A stretch of DNA of 64,000 nt from Marinobacter sp. BGYM27 (GTDB taxonomy: Bacteria > Pseudomonadota > Gammaproteobacteria > Pseudomonadales > Oleiphilaceae): the NCBI GenBank assembly GCA_025153445.1, contig JANZNS010000007.1, positions 1-64,000 on the forward strand. The letters run 5' to 3'. This document shows positions 8,915-18,420 of the stretch, in pieces. The translations under genes and the position numbers were made by a program. Below the pieces are notes generated by a model. That model searched no databases. It was not told the origin of the DNA and worked only from the letters and a program-made list of their open reading frames with translations. The number at the start of each line of letters is the position of its first letter. The stretch's first letter is position 1.

Positions 8915-10183
8915 CTACAACCGTGGCGAGTCCGGATCAATACGGGAGTTTACCGACGCAGTCACACTCAACCCCATCGCCTGTGCTGCAATGCGGTTTT
9001 TAAGGGAACCTCGACGATCCAGAAAACGCATGCCCGCATTACGCAGCCAGCGCAACGGCAGCTCTTCATTGGCGAAAAGACGTTTGAAACCTTCCATCGC
9101 CGCCATCATCGATATGTTTTCGCCTTTCCGGCGACGCTGGTAACGCGCCAGCATTGCAGGCTCATCCGGGCTCCTGCCCGTTTCACGCGCAACAGCAAGC
9201 TCTTCCAACAATACCCGTACGTCACTGAAACCGAGATTCACCCCCTGCCCTGCCAACGGATGAATCGTGTGCGCGGCATCACCAATCAACACCATGCCCG
9301 GACGGACATAATCCTTGGCGTGGCGCTGGCGAAGCGGGAATGCATGACGGGCAGATACCGCATGGATCGCTCCCAACTGTTGCTCAATGGCGGCATTGAG
9401 CTCGGTCACGAAAGCCTCGTCATCAAGACTCATCAAGCGCTGAGCTTCGTGAGTGTCCTGAGACCAGACGATAGAACTGAAACGGGTGGCGCCATCATCG
9501 GTTTGTAGCGGGAGAAACGCCAACGGTCCGGTTTTCGAAAATCGTTGCCAGGCGGTGAACTCATGGGATTGGGCGGTTGCAACGGTGCAGACGATACTCT
9601 GCTGGTCATAGTCCCATTCACGGGTGGGCATGCCTGCCCATTGCCGCAGGCGCGACTGGGGACCGTCCGCCGCCACGATCAGCGATGCAGAGAGCCGACG
9701 CCCGCTATCCAGCGTGATGCCTCTTTGCGCGCCCTCTTCCCACCACCCGGATACAGAAGCACCATCGAGTACATCCACCGCGTTAGCACGGAGCGTGAGG
9801 AAAAGCCCCCGGATCAGAATCCGGTTTTCCATGATCATTCCCAGCGCCGGGGCCTGCAGCTCACTCGCATCAAAGGCGATGCGGCCTGTACCATCGCCAT
9901 CCCACACCACCATGCGGGTGTAGGCGCAGCGCCGCTCACCTGCGATCGCAGGCCAAACATCCAACTGCTTGAGCAACGACTGGCTGGCAGCAGAGACGGC
10001 ACTGACGCGCGGCTCAAAATCAGTGACGCTGGTGATCGGCGCAACGGGTGCCGTGAGGCTATCCCAGGTGGCGGCTTCTATAAGCCCGACCCGCCACCCC
10101 TGTCTCGCCAGCCCTAGCGCGGCGGTGCTGCCCACCATACCGCCGCCGACGACGAGAATGTCATAGTCCGGTTTACCATTCAT
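8915..10183 (-). CDS. ubiI: FAD-dependent ubiquinone hydroxylase, UbiI/VisC-like
   Basis: This 422-residue flavoprotein adds a hydroxyl group to the ubiquinone ring precursor, probably at C5 as for UbiI. It has the N-terminal Rossmann FAD site (VVGGGMVGSTAALGLARQGW), the mid-protein DG motif (SLIVAADGPQSRLRQWAG) and the C-terminal GD motif (LIGDAAHTIHPLAGQGVNLG) of the UbiH/UbiF/UbiI family. Its start overlaps the ubiH stop by four bases. The gene order ygfB-pepP-ubiH-ubiI is the same as in Escherichia coli, which is the main reason for choosing UbiI over UbiF. Confidence 0.85.
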   Translation of the reverse strand: MNGKPDYDILVVGGGMVGSTAALGLARQGWRVGLIEAATWDSLTAPVAPITSVTDFEPRVSAVSAASQSLLKQLDVWPAIAGERRCAYTRMVVWDGDGTGRIAFDASELQAPALGMIMENRILIRGLFLTLRANAVDVLDGASVSGWWEEGAQRGITLDSGRRLSASLIVAADGPQSRLRQWAGMPTREWDYDQQSIVCTVATAQSHEFTAWQRFSKTGPLAFLPLQTDDGATRFSSIVWSQDTHEAQRLMSLDDEAFVTELNAAIEQQLGAIHAVSARHAFPLRQRHAKDYVRPGMVLIGDAAHTIHPLAGQGVNLGFSDVRVLLEELAVARETGRSPDEPAMLARYQRRRKGENISMMAAMEGFKRLFANEELPLRWLRNAGMRFLDRRGSLKNRIAAQAMGLSVTASVNSRIDPDSPRL

Positions 10184-11463
10184 GTTCCGGTTCCCTCCGG
10201 TTCAACGCTCTTTAGCGGGGCGGTTCGCTTTGCTGCGAGTCCCATTGCCCGGCGCGCAAACCAGCGACGCGCACCCGGCATCAGATCAAGCCCGACCAGC
10301 CCGGCATCCCTTGCCGCCCCCAGTAACGATGACTCTGCGCCAAAGATCTGAATCAACGAGTCCGACAGGCGCACGGTTTGCTGCCAATCTTCTCGATGAG
10401 TCAGTTGATAGGCCTGTAATACGTCCAGCCTCCCCAACGGGATGCCTTTGTCCGATGCTATGCGGAACTGATCAACCAGCGTCATTAACCCTCGCAGCGC
10501 CAGATTGAATCCCTGACCGGCGACGGGATGGAGCGTGTGCGCCGCATTACCAACGAGCACAATGCCGGGGCGCACCGACTCTGCTACGGTCGTCAGTGTC
10601 AGTGGATAATGACTGCACTCACCGATCCGATTGAATCGCCCCAGACGCCAGCCGAACCGCGCCTGCAAACGCCGGCATTTCTCTTTATCGGATGCCGCCA
10701 GCACCTCTTCAAGATCATCGCCGGACAGCGTCCAGACCAATGCTGATTCATGCCCCGCCCGCTGCGGATTCCCCCGGGGCAGCAACGCCATAGGGCCGGT
10801 ATCAGTAAACCGTTCGTAAGCTCTGAATTCGTGCGGATTCGCCGTTGACACATTGGCGATCAGGGCGTGCTGATCGTAGTGGGTATGATCAGGATTGAAG
10901 CCGAGCTTCTCCCGTAATCCCGAGCGACCACCATCGGCGACAACCAGACACTGAGCAGTCATCGAGGTTTGCTCACCCCCTTCACTGACCACAACCGAAA
11001 CGCCTTCGGTCATGGGCGTGACATTCACGACTTCAGCTGGCGCCCGCCACTGCACTGCAGACTCACCCAGCAAGGCGCGCATCAGCGACAACCCCATCCA
11101 GCGGTTATCGACGACATAACCCAGCGCCGGCACGCCCTGCTCGTCGCAGGACATGCGGGTCGCGCCGAATCGGCCGCGATCGGAAACGTGAATTCGCTGG
11201 ATCGGCGTGGCGTAAGGGGCCAGATCGGGCCAAAGGCCCAATGCTTCATAGATATTCCGGGACGCCCAGGCGAGCGCCGTCGAGCGGGCATCATAACTGG
11301 GCTGATAGGTATCCGGCAGGGCATCCGGCGACAGGGGAAAAGACTCGACAACTGTCGTACGGCATTCCGGTAGCGCACGACTGAGCGCCAGCGCCAGTGT
11401 CGCACCGGCCAGTCCACCGCCGGCGATCAGAATATCGGTATCGAATTCAGCCAAAACAGGCAT
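10180..11463 (-). CDS. ubiH: 2-octaprenyl-6-methoxyphenol hydroxylase UbiH
   Basis: A 427-residue FAD monooxygenase of ubiquinone synthesis, acting at C1 of the ring. It shows the FAD-binding start ILIAGGGLAGATLALALSRA, the DG motif CLVVADGGRSGLREKLG and the GNAAHTLHPVAGQGFNLALRG motif. It differs from the downstream paralogue in the Asn of GNAAHT, a UbiH feature. It starts 51 bases after pepP and overlaps ubiI by four bases, so all three are probably one transcript. The paralogues work with UbiI in a soluble Ubi complex. Confidence 0.87.
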   Translation of the reverse strand: MPVLAEFDTDILIAGGGLAGATLALALSRALPECRTTVVESFPLSPDALPDTYQPSYDARSTALAWASRNIYEALGLWPDLAPYATPIQRIHVSDRGRFGATRMSCDEQGVPALGYVVDNRWMGLSLMRALLGESAVQWRAPAEVVNVTPMTEGVSVVVSEGGEQTSMTAQCLVVADGGRSGLREKLGFNPDHTHYDQHALIANVSTANPHEFRAYERFTDTGPMALLPRGNPQRAGHESALVWTLSGDDLEEVLAASDKEKCRRLQARFGWRLGRFNRIGECSHYPLTLTTVAESVRPGIVLVGNAAHTLHPVAGQGFNLALRGLMTLVDQFRIASDKGIPLGRLDVLQAYQLTHREDWQQTVRLSDSLIQIFGAESSLLGAARDAGLVGLDLMPGARRWFARRAMGLAAKRTAPLKSVEPEGTGT

Positions 11464-11514
11464 CCTTGCCGGGGCAACGCCCCGATTGCTTCAGTCTTAC
11501 GCCGGGATGATCGC

Positions 11515-12828
11515 TCATCGCGCCATCAAGGCCTCGATATCGTCGATGGTTTTGGGCACGCCTTCGCTCAGCACCCGGCAGCCATCTTTGGTGACCACCA
11601 CATCATCTTCAATGCGGATACCAATACCCCGCCATTTCTCGTCAACATCGGTATTGTCAGGTGCAATGTACAGTCCCGGCTCAACCGTCAGCACCATGCC
11701 AGGTTCCAGCAGGCGCCAGGCTTCACCCACCCGGTAATCGCCGACATCATGAACATCCAGGCCAAGCCAGTGGCCGGTGCGATGCATGAAGAACGGCTTG
11801 TAGGATGCCTGCTCCAGAGCGTCTTCAAGCGAACCGGAGAGTAGCCCGAGATCGATCAGCCCCTGGGTTAGTACCCGCAGCGCCGCTTCGTGGGAGTGAT
11901 TCCAGTGATTACCGGGACGCACGGCATCAATCGCTGCATACTGAGCCGACAGCACCACTTCATAGAGTGCTCGCTGTGGTTCGGAAAATTTGCCATTCAC
12001 CGGAAAGGTGCGGGTAATGTCCGAGGCATAGTTTTCAACCTCACAACCGGCATCAATCAGCACCAGGTCGCCATCTTTCAGCGGTGCGCTGTTTTCGATG
12101 TAGTGCAGAATGCAGCCATTGCGACCGCCACCCACAATCGACGGGTAGGCTGTATTCCTGGTGCCGCGAGTCATGAAGGTATGAATCAGCTCGGCCTCGA
12201 GCTGGTATTCATAAACACCGGGCGCTGCTTTTTTCATGGCGTTGCAATGGGCCTCGGCACTGATTTCGCCCGCCTTTGCCATCACCTTTATTTCCGCTGG
12301 GCTCTTGTACAGCCGCAGGTCATGCAGCGTATGCTCAAGTGCAACAAACTCCCCTGGCGGCTGGGCACCGGTGCGCACCTTGCTCCGAATCGTCTGCACC
12401 CATTCCATGACCTGACTGTCGAACGCCTTGTCACGTCCCAACGGGTAGTAAACGCGGCTACGGCCCTCAATCATTCCCGGCAGAATCTCATCAATATCGA
12501 CAATCGGAAACGCATCGTCCAGGCCGAATTTTTCGATCGCGCCTTCCGGGCCCGTCAGATAACCGTCCCACAGCTCCTTTTCAGGATTGCGTTCCTTGCA
12601 GAACAGCACTGACTCGCCATGCTCCCGGCCAGGAATCAGCACCAGCACCGCTTCCGGCTCATCGAAACCGGTAAGGTAGAAAAAGTCGCTGTCCTGCCGG
12701 AATGGATGCAACACATCGCGGTTCCGCACCCGCTCCGGCGCCGAGGGAATAATGGCAATGCTGTCAGGCGCCATATGCCCGATCAGCTTGTTCCGGCGGC
12801 TGGCAAACTCTTTAATCGGCATCAGCAT
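11515..12828 (-). CDS. pepP: Xaa-Pro aminopeptidase PepP
   Basis: A 437-residue metallopeptidase that removes an N-terminal residue preceding proline. The creatinase-like N-terminal domain is followed by the pita-bread catalytic domain with all dimetal ligands visible: LIDAGCEVENYASDITR (two Asp), GHWLGLDVHDVG (His), LTVEPGLYI (Glu) and GIRIEDDVVV (Glu). I chose the ATG at 12828 because a GGAG lies eight bases upstream and the product then begins MLMPIKEFASRR. A longer frame reaches 12864 but lacks a ribosome site. It lies in the ygfB-pepP-ubiH-ubiI cluster. Confidence 0.9.
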   Translation of the reverse strand: MLMPIKEFASRRNKLIGHMAPDSIAIIPSAPERVRNRDVLHPFRQDSDFFYLTGFDEPEAVLVLIPGREHGESVLFCKERNPEKELWDGYLTGPEGAIEKFGLDDAFPIVDIDEILPGMIEGRSRVYYPLGRDKAFDSQVMEWVQTIRSKVRTGAQPPGEFVALEHTLHDLRLYKSPAEIKVMAKAGEISAEAHCNAMKKAAPGVYEYQLEAELIHTFMTRGTRNTAYPSIVGGGRNGCILHYIENSAPLKDGDLVLIDAGCEVENYASDITRTFPVNGKFSEPQRALYEVVLSAQYAAIDAVRPGNHWNHSHEAALRVLTQGLIDLGLLSGSLEDALEQASYKPFFMHRTGHWLGLDVHDVGDYRVGEAWRLLEPGMVLTVEPGLYIAPDNTDVDEKWRGIGIRIEDDVVVTKDGCRVLSEGVPKTIDDIEALMAR

Positions 12829-12864
12829 AAGAGATACTCCGGTTGAGGCTTTCGCGACTCGCAA

Positions 12865-13449
12865 TCAGTGCAGTGTTTTGTTTTTCGGCGCAGGCGGCGG
12901 ATTAAACTCAGTAAACACCGTCATGGTGCCGACCCGCACGTACTCCATGATTTCGATGTATTGCTGCTCGCCTTCCTCGCTGTCGGCTTCGCCCTGGGAA
13001 ACCTGACTGATCGCTACCAGGTCTTCAACCAGTTCACGAATATCACCAGAGGCTTCGCCCAACTCCCGGCTTGCCATCACGGCCATCCCTTCCAGAAACC
13101 CACGCACCCAGGCTGACAGAGCCTGCAGACGCTGGTCCAGCTCGTATTCATCATCGGGCAACAAGGGGCTGAACGTCAGGTCTGTTGCCTGTAATTGGGA
13201 CAACGTCAGGTCGTAAGCACTGATCATGAAATCGGCCAGTTCAGAAGACGAATCAGCAGATTCGGGCGCAACGCCCATCTGTTCGCAAGCCAGTGCCAGC
13301 CAGTCATCCGGTGACAGCCGGCCACCGGCTGACAGCCTTCCGCACAAGGCACCGTGCAACTCGGACGGGTGACTGAACGCTTTGTGGGTGGCGTAAATAT
13401 TGGCCCAGGCTTCGAAATCTTGAGGTGATGTGCTGGTATTCTCGGTCAT
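12865..13449 (-). CDS. ygfB: YgfB/UPF0149 family protein
   Basis: This acidic 194-residue protein belongs to the UPF0149 (YgfB/YecA-like) family. Seen features are the LHGALCGRLSAG motif near the start, the internal LSAWVRGFLEGM motif with the typical GFLEG core, and a long acidic C-terminal region. I start it at MTENTSTSPQDF, because the upstream frame to 13515 would add 22 residues not typical of the family, which is about 190-195 residues long. It is the first gene of the pepP-ubiH-ubiI unit and diverges from zapA. In Pseudomonas, YgfB has been linked to beta-lactamase expression; that role here is not shown. Confidence 0.85.
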   Translation of the reverse strand: MTENTSTSPQDFEAWANIYATHKAFSHPSELHGALCGRLSAGGRLSPDDWLALACEQMGVAPESADSSSELADFMISAYDLTLSQLQATDLTFSPLLPDDEYELDQRLQALSAWVRGFLEGMAVMASRELGEASGDIRELVEDLVAISQVSQGEADSEEGEQQYIEIMEYVRVGTMTVFTEFNPPPAPKNKTLH

Positions 13450-13724
13450 GAATCCGCGCGTCTGCTGGTCTGTGAAATGGAGCACTATCCTAGCATTCAG
13501 GCGATCAATTGGCATCGGCCAAAGTTGATCGCTTTTGAAGCCGCACGCTCAGGCCGAGCTACCGGTTCAAGGCACCATCGTCGCCTCATACGACAATAAT
13601 GAACGGACTGCAAGGTCATCAAATTGACCCCTTCAGAAGGCGCATTTATAGTTAGGGAACACTTGGTTAACTCTTATATCTATAAAACCAATGAAATCGT
13701 CGCCTCCGGGAAGTAGAAATCGCC

Positions 13725-13931
13725 ATGGATCAGTCCGAATTGCAAGCACTCGCCGATAAGGTGGACCGTCTGATCGCGCACTGCGAGAAACTCGAGCAGG
13801 AAAACTCGGCCATTCGCCAGTCCCAGGATGACTGGAACCGCGAACGTTCACAGCTCATCCAGAAAAATGACCTGGCCCGTAACAAAATTGAAGCCATGAT
13901 TGGCCGACTGAGAGCACTGGAGCAACACTAA
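13725..13931 (+). CDS. Short coiled-coil protein, TIGR02449 family (ZapB-like)
   Basis: This 68-residue protein is one long heptad-patterned helix (LQALADKVDRLIAHCEKLEQ, then a second coiled part ending in IGRLRALEQH). It matches the small conserved family usually found just before zapA in gammaproteobacteria. The stop codon overlaps the zapA start as TAATG, so the two are translationally coupled. The pairing with ZapA suggests a role in division-ring assembly similar to ZapB, but that is inferred from form and position. Confidence 0.8.
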   Translation: MDQSELQALADKVDRLIAHCEKLEQENSAIRQSQDDWNRERSQLIQKNDLARNKIEAMIGRLRALEQH

Positions 13932-14227
13932 TGCCCGAGAAACCCACCACGGTTGAAGTCAACATCCTCGACAAGTCATACCTTGTCGCCTGCCCGGACG
14001 AAGCCCGCAGCGCACTGCAGGAATCTGCCCGGCACCTGGACAGCAAAATGCGTGAGATCCGTGCCAGCGGCAAAGTCTTTGGTACTGAACGGATTGCAGT
14101 GATGGCAGCGCTGAACATTACCCATGATTTGCTTGAGCAAAGCACGGTTTCGGATGGCGCTTCATCGGTATTGCGCCGAATGGACAGCCGGCTTGACGAT
14201 GTTCTGAACAAAAAATCAGGCAGCTAA
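13931..14227 (+). CDS. zapA: Cell division protein ZapA
   Basis: The 98-residue protein begins with the ZapA beta strand region (TTVEVNILDKSYLVACPDE), continues with LQESARHLDSKMREIR and VFGTERIAVMAALNITHDLL, and ends in a short coiled coil. ZapA binds FtsZ and bundles filaments at the division ring. It is followed 91 bases later by 6S RNA, the same zapA-ssrS-ygfA order as in E. coli and Pseudomonas, which supports the call strongly. Confidence 0.93.
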   Translation: MPEKPTTVEVNILDKSYLVACPDEARSALQESARHLDSKMREIRASGKVFGTERIAVMAALNITHDLLEQSTVSDGASSVLRRMDSRLDDVLNKKSGS

Positions 14228-14281
14228 GCTGCTGATATGCCGTCCGGATTATTAAGATTTCTGAATGACGCCATATCCGGT

Positions 14282-14312
14282 TTGCATCTGGCCCCGGTAT
14301 ACCCCGTATAAT
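14282..14312 (+). promoter_or_regulatory. Promoter of ssrS (6S RNA)
   Basis: A perfect TATAAT lies at 14307-14312, seven bases before the predicted 6S RNA 5' end. The best -35-like hexamer is TTGCAT at 14282-14287 with a 19-base spacer, so the -10 carries most of the confidence. An upstream T-rich stretch follows the zapA stop. Confidence 0.65.
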
Positions 14313-14318
14313 GGAATC

Positions 14319-14500
14319 ACTTCCTGGGTTGTTCGCTGGTCGGATTCGTCCTCGAGCCGATGCGCAATACCCAGGTGGCTACTTCAGGGCATTGTGAGCA
14401 TGTCCCCCACGTAGGGGAAAGCCTAATATGTCACAGCGGCCACCACCTTGAACTTTTGGGTTCAAGGGCTACATCCGATAACGGCATCCCGGGAAGCTTC
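14319..14500 (+). ncRNA. ssrS: 6S RNA (SsrS)
   Basis: The roughly 182-base stretch matches 6S RNA features of gammaproteobacteria: GAGCCGAT near one third, then GTGAGCATG, AAGCCTAATA, and the hallmark CACCTTGAAC...GGTTCAAGGGCTACA hairpin followed by CGGCATCCCGGGAAG. The 5' CTTCCTGGG pairs with the 3' CCCGGGAAG to close the molecule. 6S RNA mimics an open promoter and binds sigma-70 RNA polymerase in stationary phase. It sits between zapA and the 5-formyl-THF cyclo-ligase gene as usual, and the two are normally cotranscribed. Ends are approximate. Confidence 0.92.
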
Positions 14501-14545
14501 TTTCATGCCGATAACCTCCACACTCCTGCTATCCAGTCACTTCCG

Positions 14546-15244
14546 ATGAATCGAGAGCCCGTCGCTGCCTTGTCGGATCGCCGTCAGCTCCGTCGCATTC
14601 TTCGCCAGCGCCGCCGGAATCTGACGCGCCAGCAACAACGCCAGGCATCCCGCGCACTCGCGCGACAGCTGATGCGCCATTTCTCGACATCGAAAGCCCG
14701 GCATATCGGCCTTTATTTGCCCAATGATGGCGAAATCGATCCGCGGGATTTCACCACCGAAGCACGACGCCGCGGCATTCATGTGTACCTGCCGGTATTG
14801 CACCCGGTGCTCGGCAATCAGTTATGGTTTTATCATTACGGGCCGGGAACAGCGCTTTCGCCCAATCGCTTCGGTATTCCCGAGCCTTCCGCCCGCAACG
14901 GAAAGCGGCGCGCCCCATGGGCCCTGGATGCGGTACTGATGCCGCTGGTGGGGTTTGATCTAAGTGGAGGGCGATTAGGCATGGGTGGCGGCTTCTACGA
15001 CCGGACATTTGCATTCAAGCGCCGGGAAACATCACGCCCTCCGCGGCTGATAGGGCTGGCGCACGATGCTCAGCAAGTAGCCGATCTCCCCATTGCGAGC
15101 TGGGATGTTCCTATGGATGCGATTATTACCCCATCCCGCGAAGTGACCTGTCATCCACAGAACACAAAGCTGCGCGCTGACTATCGTCGCCTTTTTGTTG
15201 GCCACTATCGACTGCATTCGTCACGCCAGCCTGCGAAGACATAG
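14546..15244 (+). CDS. fau: 5-formyltetrahydrofolate cyclo-ligase (YgfA)
   Basis: The 232-residue enzyme converts 5-formyl-THF to 5,10-methenyl-THF using ATP. The start at MNREPVAALSDR is chosen because the open frame upstream lies inside 6S RNA. Seen motifs are the N-terminal basic helix (RRQLRRILRQRRRNL), the substrate region HIGLYLPNDGEID and the nucleotide loop LGMGGGFYDRTFAF, which is close to the family signature GxGxGxYDR. Its place directly after ssrS is conserved. A role in persister formation has been described for the E. coli locus. The C-terminus is somewhat longer than usual. Confidence 0.9.
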   Translation: MNREPVAALSDRRQLRRILRQRRRNLTRQQQRQASRALARQLMRHFSTSKARHIGLYLPNDGEIDPRDFTTEARRRGIHVYLPVLHPVLGNQLWFYHYGPGTALSPNRFGIPEPSARNGKRRAPWALDAVLMPLVGFDLSGGRLGMGGGFYDRTFAFKRRETSRPPRLIGLAHDAQQVADLPIASWDVPMDAIITPSREVTCHPQNTKLRADYRRLFVGHYRLHSSRQPAKT

Positions 15245-15499
15245 CCCGCAACAAACCTCCATACAGCAAACCCAGGTAGCAATTACGACACCACAACAGA
15301 CGCTGTCGAGCCGAAAGTCACCCGGAACAATCAAAAGAGATTTGATTCAGAATTAAGGTTAGACAAAGAAGAGAGGCTAATACGCGGTTAAAGACAGTGA
15401 CTCAACCCGACTGGCAGGCGAATACACTTGACCGGGGACAGCCTGACCACCCCAAAGACAGGGGCGGCAAGCGTTTCAGATTCAGCAAGATGCGGGCGA
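15245..15499. other. Spacer after ygfA
   Basis: Nothing convincing is visible between the ygfA stop and the small minus-strand gene at 15500. There are AT-rich patches (around 15330-15370) but no clear hairpin with a T-tract and no supported coding frame. Confidence 0.4.
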
Positions 15500-15658
15500 T
15501 CAGTTTTGATGATCACCCATAGGCGCGAACGTAGACTCGATAACACTGACTTTATTTGAACGGGGCTCCGACGCTTGCAGCGAGGTAATCCCGGTCACAG
15601 CCAAACCAATCACGAACAGAAAAACGAGCGCCCGGATGACGTCAGGCTTTCGTTCCAT
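15500..15658 (-). CDS. Short single-span membrane protein, 52 residues
   Basis: A complete short frame begins ATG at 15658 and ends TGA at 15500. A strong GGGGGAAG ribosome site ends about seven bases before the ATG. The product starts MERKPDVIRALVFLFVIGLA, giving a basic N-terminus followed by one hydrophobic span of about 18 residues and a polar tail of about 24 residues. It could be a membrane-anchored small protein or an uncleaved signal-anchored peptide. No family is recognised. It stands alone in the 700-base gap between ygfA and ilvA. Confidence comes from the ribosome site and the clean hydrophobic segment. Confidence 0.5.
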   Translation of the reverse strand: MERKPDVIRALVFLFVIGLAVTGITSLQASEPRSNKVSVIESTFAPMGDHQN

Positions 15659-15860
15659 TGATCACTTCCCCCAAATGTACGAGACGGCGATACGCCGCTT
15701 TATTGTTTGCATAACCGAAGATCTGATTACACTGAAGACATTAAACGAGTCAATAAATGTCAACAACAATCATATGGTTATTTTTTATATATAGAATTGA
15801 GGTAAATAATATCAGGTAACTGTCGCATTACAATTTTTGACAGATTACAGATGCTTCATA

Positions 15861-15905
15861 AAAAGGCGGGGCGGAAAGCGCTTCCTTGCACGTTTCCGCC
15901 CCGCC
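15861..15905 (-). terminator. Rho-independent terminator of ilvA
   Basis: A 13-base perfect stem, GGCGGGGCGGAAA at 15865-15877 pairing with its complement at 15893-15905, is followed on the minus strand by a TTTTT run. It begins 36 bases after the ilvA stop. Confidence 0.88.
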
Positions 15906-15941
15906 TTCTGTTAACGCTGAGCGCCGACTAAGCCGAAGCTG

Positions 15942-17471
15942 TCAGTCACCGTTTCCGTTGCCAAGAAAAAGCCGATAGGCTTCATTATCGGTAACATCTT
16001 CGTACCGGAATCCGACTTTGCTGAGCATCTTGCCAAATGCGGCAAGTTCGTCATCCTCAACTTGCGCCCCCATCAAAACACGACTGTAGGCCGAGCCATG
16101 ATTGCGATAATGGAACATGGAGATATTCCAGCGAGTGCCAAGTGACATCAGGAACTTGAGCAGCGCGCCGGGGCGCTCCGGAAACTCGAACTGAAACACT
16201 CGCTCATTGGCAATAGTCGGCGCATGACCGCCCACCATATGGCGGATGTGCTGCTTCGCCAGGTCACTGTCAGTCAGATCGATTACGCCGTATCCAATTT
16301 CCCGCAAATCGCTTACCAGCTCATCGCGCCCCAGCCCGCCAGACTGGATCTGAATACCAACGAATATCCGCGCATCGCCGCTATCCGAATAACGGTAGTT
16401 AAACTCGGTGATGCTGCGTTTATGCAGGGCGTTGATGAACGACTTGAAGCTGCCCGGACGCTCCGGAATCGTGACTGCAAGAATCGCCTCGCGCTGCTCA
16501 CCGATTTCAGTGCGCTCAGAGATATAGCGCAACCGATCAAAGTTCATGTTGGCGCCACTGAGCACACCCGCAAGGTTTTGCCCGTGAATTTCTTCACGCT
16601 GGACATATTTCTTGATTCCCGCAACGGACAGGGCACCCGCTGGCTCGCAAATCGAACGGGTATCATCAAAAACATCCTTGATCGCGGCGCAGATTTCGTC
16701 GGTCGACACGGTGATCACCTCATCAACACAATCCTTGCAGATATCCCAGGTGTGCTCGCCGATCTGTTTGACTGCGACACCATCCGCGAAGATTCCCACC
16801 TCATCAAGAACGACCCGTTCACCAGCTGACAGCGCCGCCTGAAGGCAATTGGAGTCTTCCGGTTCAACACCAATTACCCGGGTTTCCGGGCGCAGGTACT
16901 TGATGTAGGCCGCCATACCGGCAATCAGACCGCCACCGCCAACCGGGATAAACACGGCATGCAACGGCTTGGTAAACTGCCACAGCAATTCCATCGCCAC
17001 AGTGCCTTGCCCTGCAATCACGTCAGGGTCGTCGTAGGGAGGAATATAGGTCAGCCCCTGCTTGTCCATCAGCTCTTTGGCATGCGCTGCGGCTTCGTCG
17101 AAGGCATCACCTTTCAATATCACTTTGGCGCCACGGTCACGAACCGATTTCACCTTGATCTCAGGCGTGGTCTGCGGCATCACGATAACCGCTTTGATAT
17201 CCAGCTGCTGAGCGGCCATCGCCACACCCTGGGCGTGATTGCCGGCAGAGGCACAGATCACCCCTTTGGCTTTCTGCTCTTCGGAGAGCTGGGCAATAGC
17301 GTTGTAGGCCCCCCTGCACTTGAACGAAAATACCGGCTGCAAATCTTCCCGCTTGAGCAGAACATGATTATTCAGCCGCTTGGAGAGATTTCGGGCGGGC
17401 GTCAGCGGCGATTCGATCGCCACATCGTAGACTCGGGCATCGAGTATTTTTTTGATGTAGCGCTGGGGCAT
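15942..17471 (-). CDS. ilvA: Threonine ammonia-lyase, biosynthetic (IlvA)
   Basis: A 509-residue PLP enzyme that makes 2-oxobutanoate from threonine, the first step of isoleucine synthesis. The PLP lysine lies in [12 protein letters not shown] and the glycine phosphate loop is [16 protein letters not shown]. Two C-terminal ACT-like regulatory domains are visible, one beginning [19 protein letters not shown] and the other [20 protein letters not shown], so feedback control by isoleucine is expected. The length and two regulatory domains identify the biosynthetic rather than the catabolic TdcB form. It diverges from rpiA, as in many Pseudomonas relatives. Confidence 0.95.
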   Translation of the reverse strand: MPQRYIKKILDARVYDVAIESPLTPARNLSKRLNNHVLLKREDLQPVFSFKCRGAYNAIAQLSEEQKAKGVICASAGNHAQGVAMAAQQLDIKAVIVMPQTTPEIKVKSVRDRGAKVILKGDAFDEAAAHAKELMDKQGLTYIPPYDDPDVIAGQGTVAMELLWQFTKPLHAVFIPVGGGGLIAGMAAYIKYLRPETRVIGVEPEDSNCLQAALSAGERVVLDEVGIFADGVAVKQIGEHTWDICKDCVDEVITVSTDEICAAIKDVFDDTRSICEPAGALSVAGIKKYVQREEIHGQNLAGVLSGANMNFDRLRYISERTEIGEQREAILAVTIPERPGSFKSFINALHKRSITEFNYRYSDSGDARIFVGIQIQSGGLGRDELVSDLREIGYGVIDLTDSDLAKQHIRHMVGGHAPTIANERVFQFEFPERPGALLKFLMSLGTRWNISMFHYRNHGSAYSRVLMGAQVEDDELAAFGKMLSKVGFRYEDVTDNEAYRLFLGNGNGD

Positions 17472-17685
17472 AGAGCAATTCCATTTTTACGGACGATTGA
17501 AGTGGTTGCGAAAAGCCTTCGAGTGTAAGGAGTTTCCGGGGCCCGCGTCCAGATACAGACATGAGGTAAGACTGTATTGGTTGCCGGTTTTGCGGATTGG
17601 GCACAGCTTTCCCTGTATGGCGCTCCGCTACGCCGATATACTAGTGTCCCATCATATCAACGACCACCGACCCCGCGAGGACGTC

Positions 17686-18357
17686 ATGACCCAGGATGAA
17701 CTCAAGCAAGCCGTTGCCAAGGCAGCGATTGATGCCATTCGCCCCCAACTGGACAGCGAAAGCGTCATCGGTGTCGGCACAGGCAGCACGGCGAACTGCT
17801 TTATCGACCTGCTGGCAGAGCTTAAAACCGAGTTCGATGGCGCCGTTGCCAGTTCGGACGCCACCGCAGAACGATTGAAAGGCCACGGCATCCCGGTTTA
17901 CGACCTCAACGCAGTTGCCGGCCTTGAGTACTACATCGACGGCGCGGACGAAGCCAATGGCCAGTTGGAGCTGATCAAGGGCGGCGGCGCAGCACTGACG
18001 CGCGAGAAGATCGTCGCAGCTGTTGCCCGGACCTTTATCTGCATTGCCGACGACTCCAAGCGGGTCGATCTGCTGGGCGGCTTCCCGCTGCCGGTTGAGG
18101 TCATCCCTATGGCCCGCAGCCACGTTGGCCGGGAAATCGTCAAGCTGGGCGGTGATCCGGTGTATCGTGAAGGCGTCACAACCGACAACGGCAACATCAT
18201 CATCGATGTCCACAACCTGCAGATCGATAACCCGATCGAACTGGAGCGCCAGCTCAACAATATCGTCGGCGTTGTCACCAACGGGCTGTTTGCCCAGCGT
18301 CCGGCAGATATTCTGCTGCTGGGCACTGCCAATGGCGTCGAAACCATAAAACGCTGA
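17686..18357 (+). CDS. rpiA: Ribose-5-phosphate isomerase A
   Basis: The 223-residue enzyme interconverts ribose-5-phosphate and ribulose-5-phosphate. Diagnostic segments are [18 protein letters not shown] (phosphate loop), [20 protein letters not shown] (catalytic Asp residues), ALTREKIVA and the later [19 protein letters not shown] start at 17686 (MTQDELKQ) because a GAGG sits a few bases upstream and the family starts there; the longer upstream frame is not supported. A strong terminator follows. Confidence 0.95.
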   Translation: MTQDELKQAVAKAAIDAIRPQLDSESVIGVGTGSTANCFIDLLAELKTEFDGAVASSDATAERLKGHGIPVYDLNAVAGLEYYIDGADEANGQLELIKGGGAALTREKIVAAVARTFICIADDSKRVDLLGGFPLPVEVIPMARSHVGREIVKLGGDPVYREGVTTDNGNIIIDVHNLQIDNPIELERQLNNIVGVVTNGLFAQRPADILLLGTANGVETIKR

Positions 18358-18369
18358 CACCAGAACGAC

Positions 18370-18394
18370 AAACCCCGCCGTTTTGGCGGGGTTT
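18370..18394 (+). terminator. Terminator of rpiA, possibly bidirectional
   Basis: AACCCCGCC and GGCGGGGTT form a strong stem around a short loop, 13 bases after rpiA. The flanking A and T residues are short, but the location between convergent rpiA and pycB fits a terminator acting both ways. Confidence 0.75.
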
Positions 18395-18420
18395 GCAGTC
18401 ACCCTTTCACATTAACGTGA

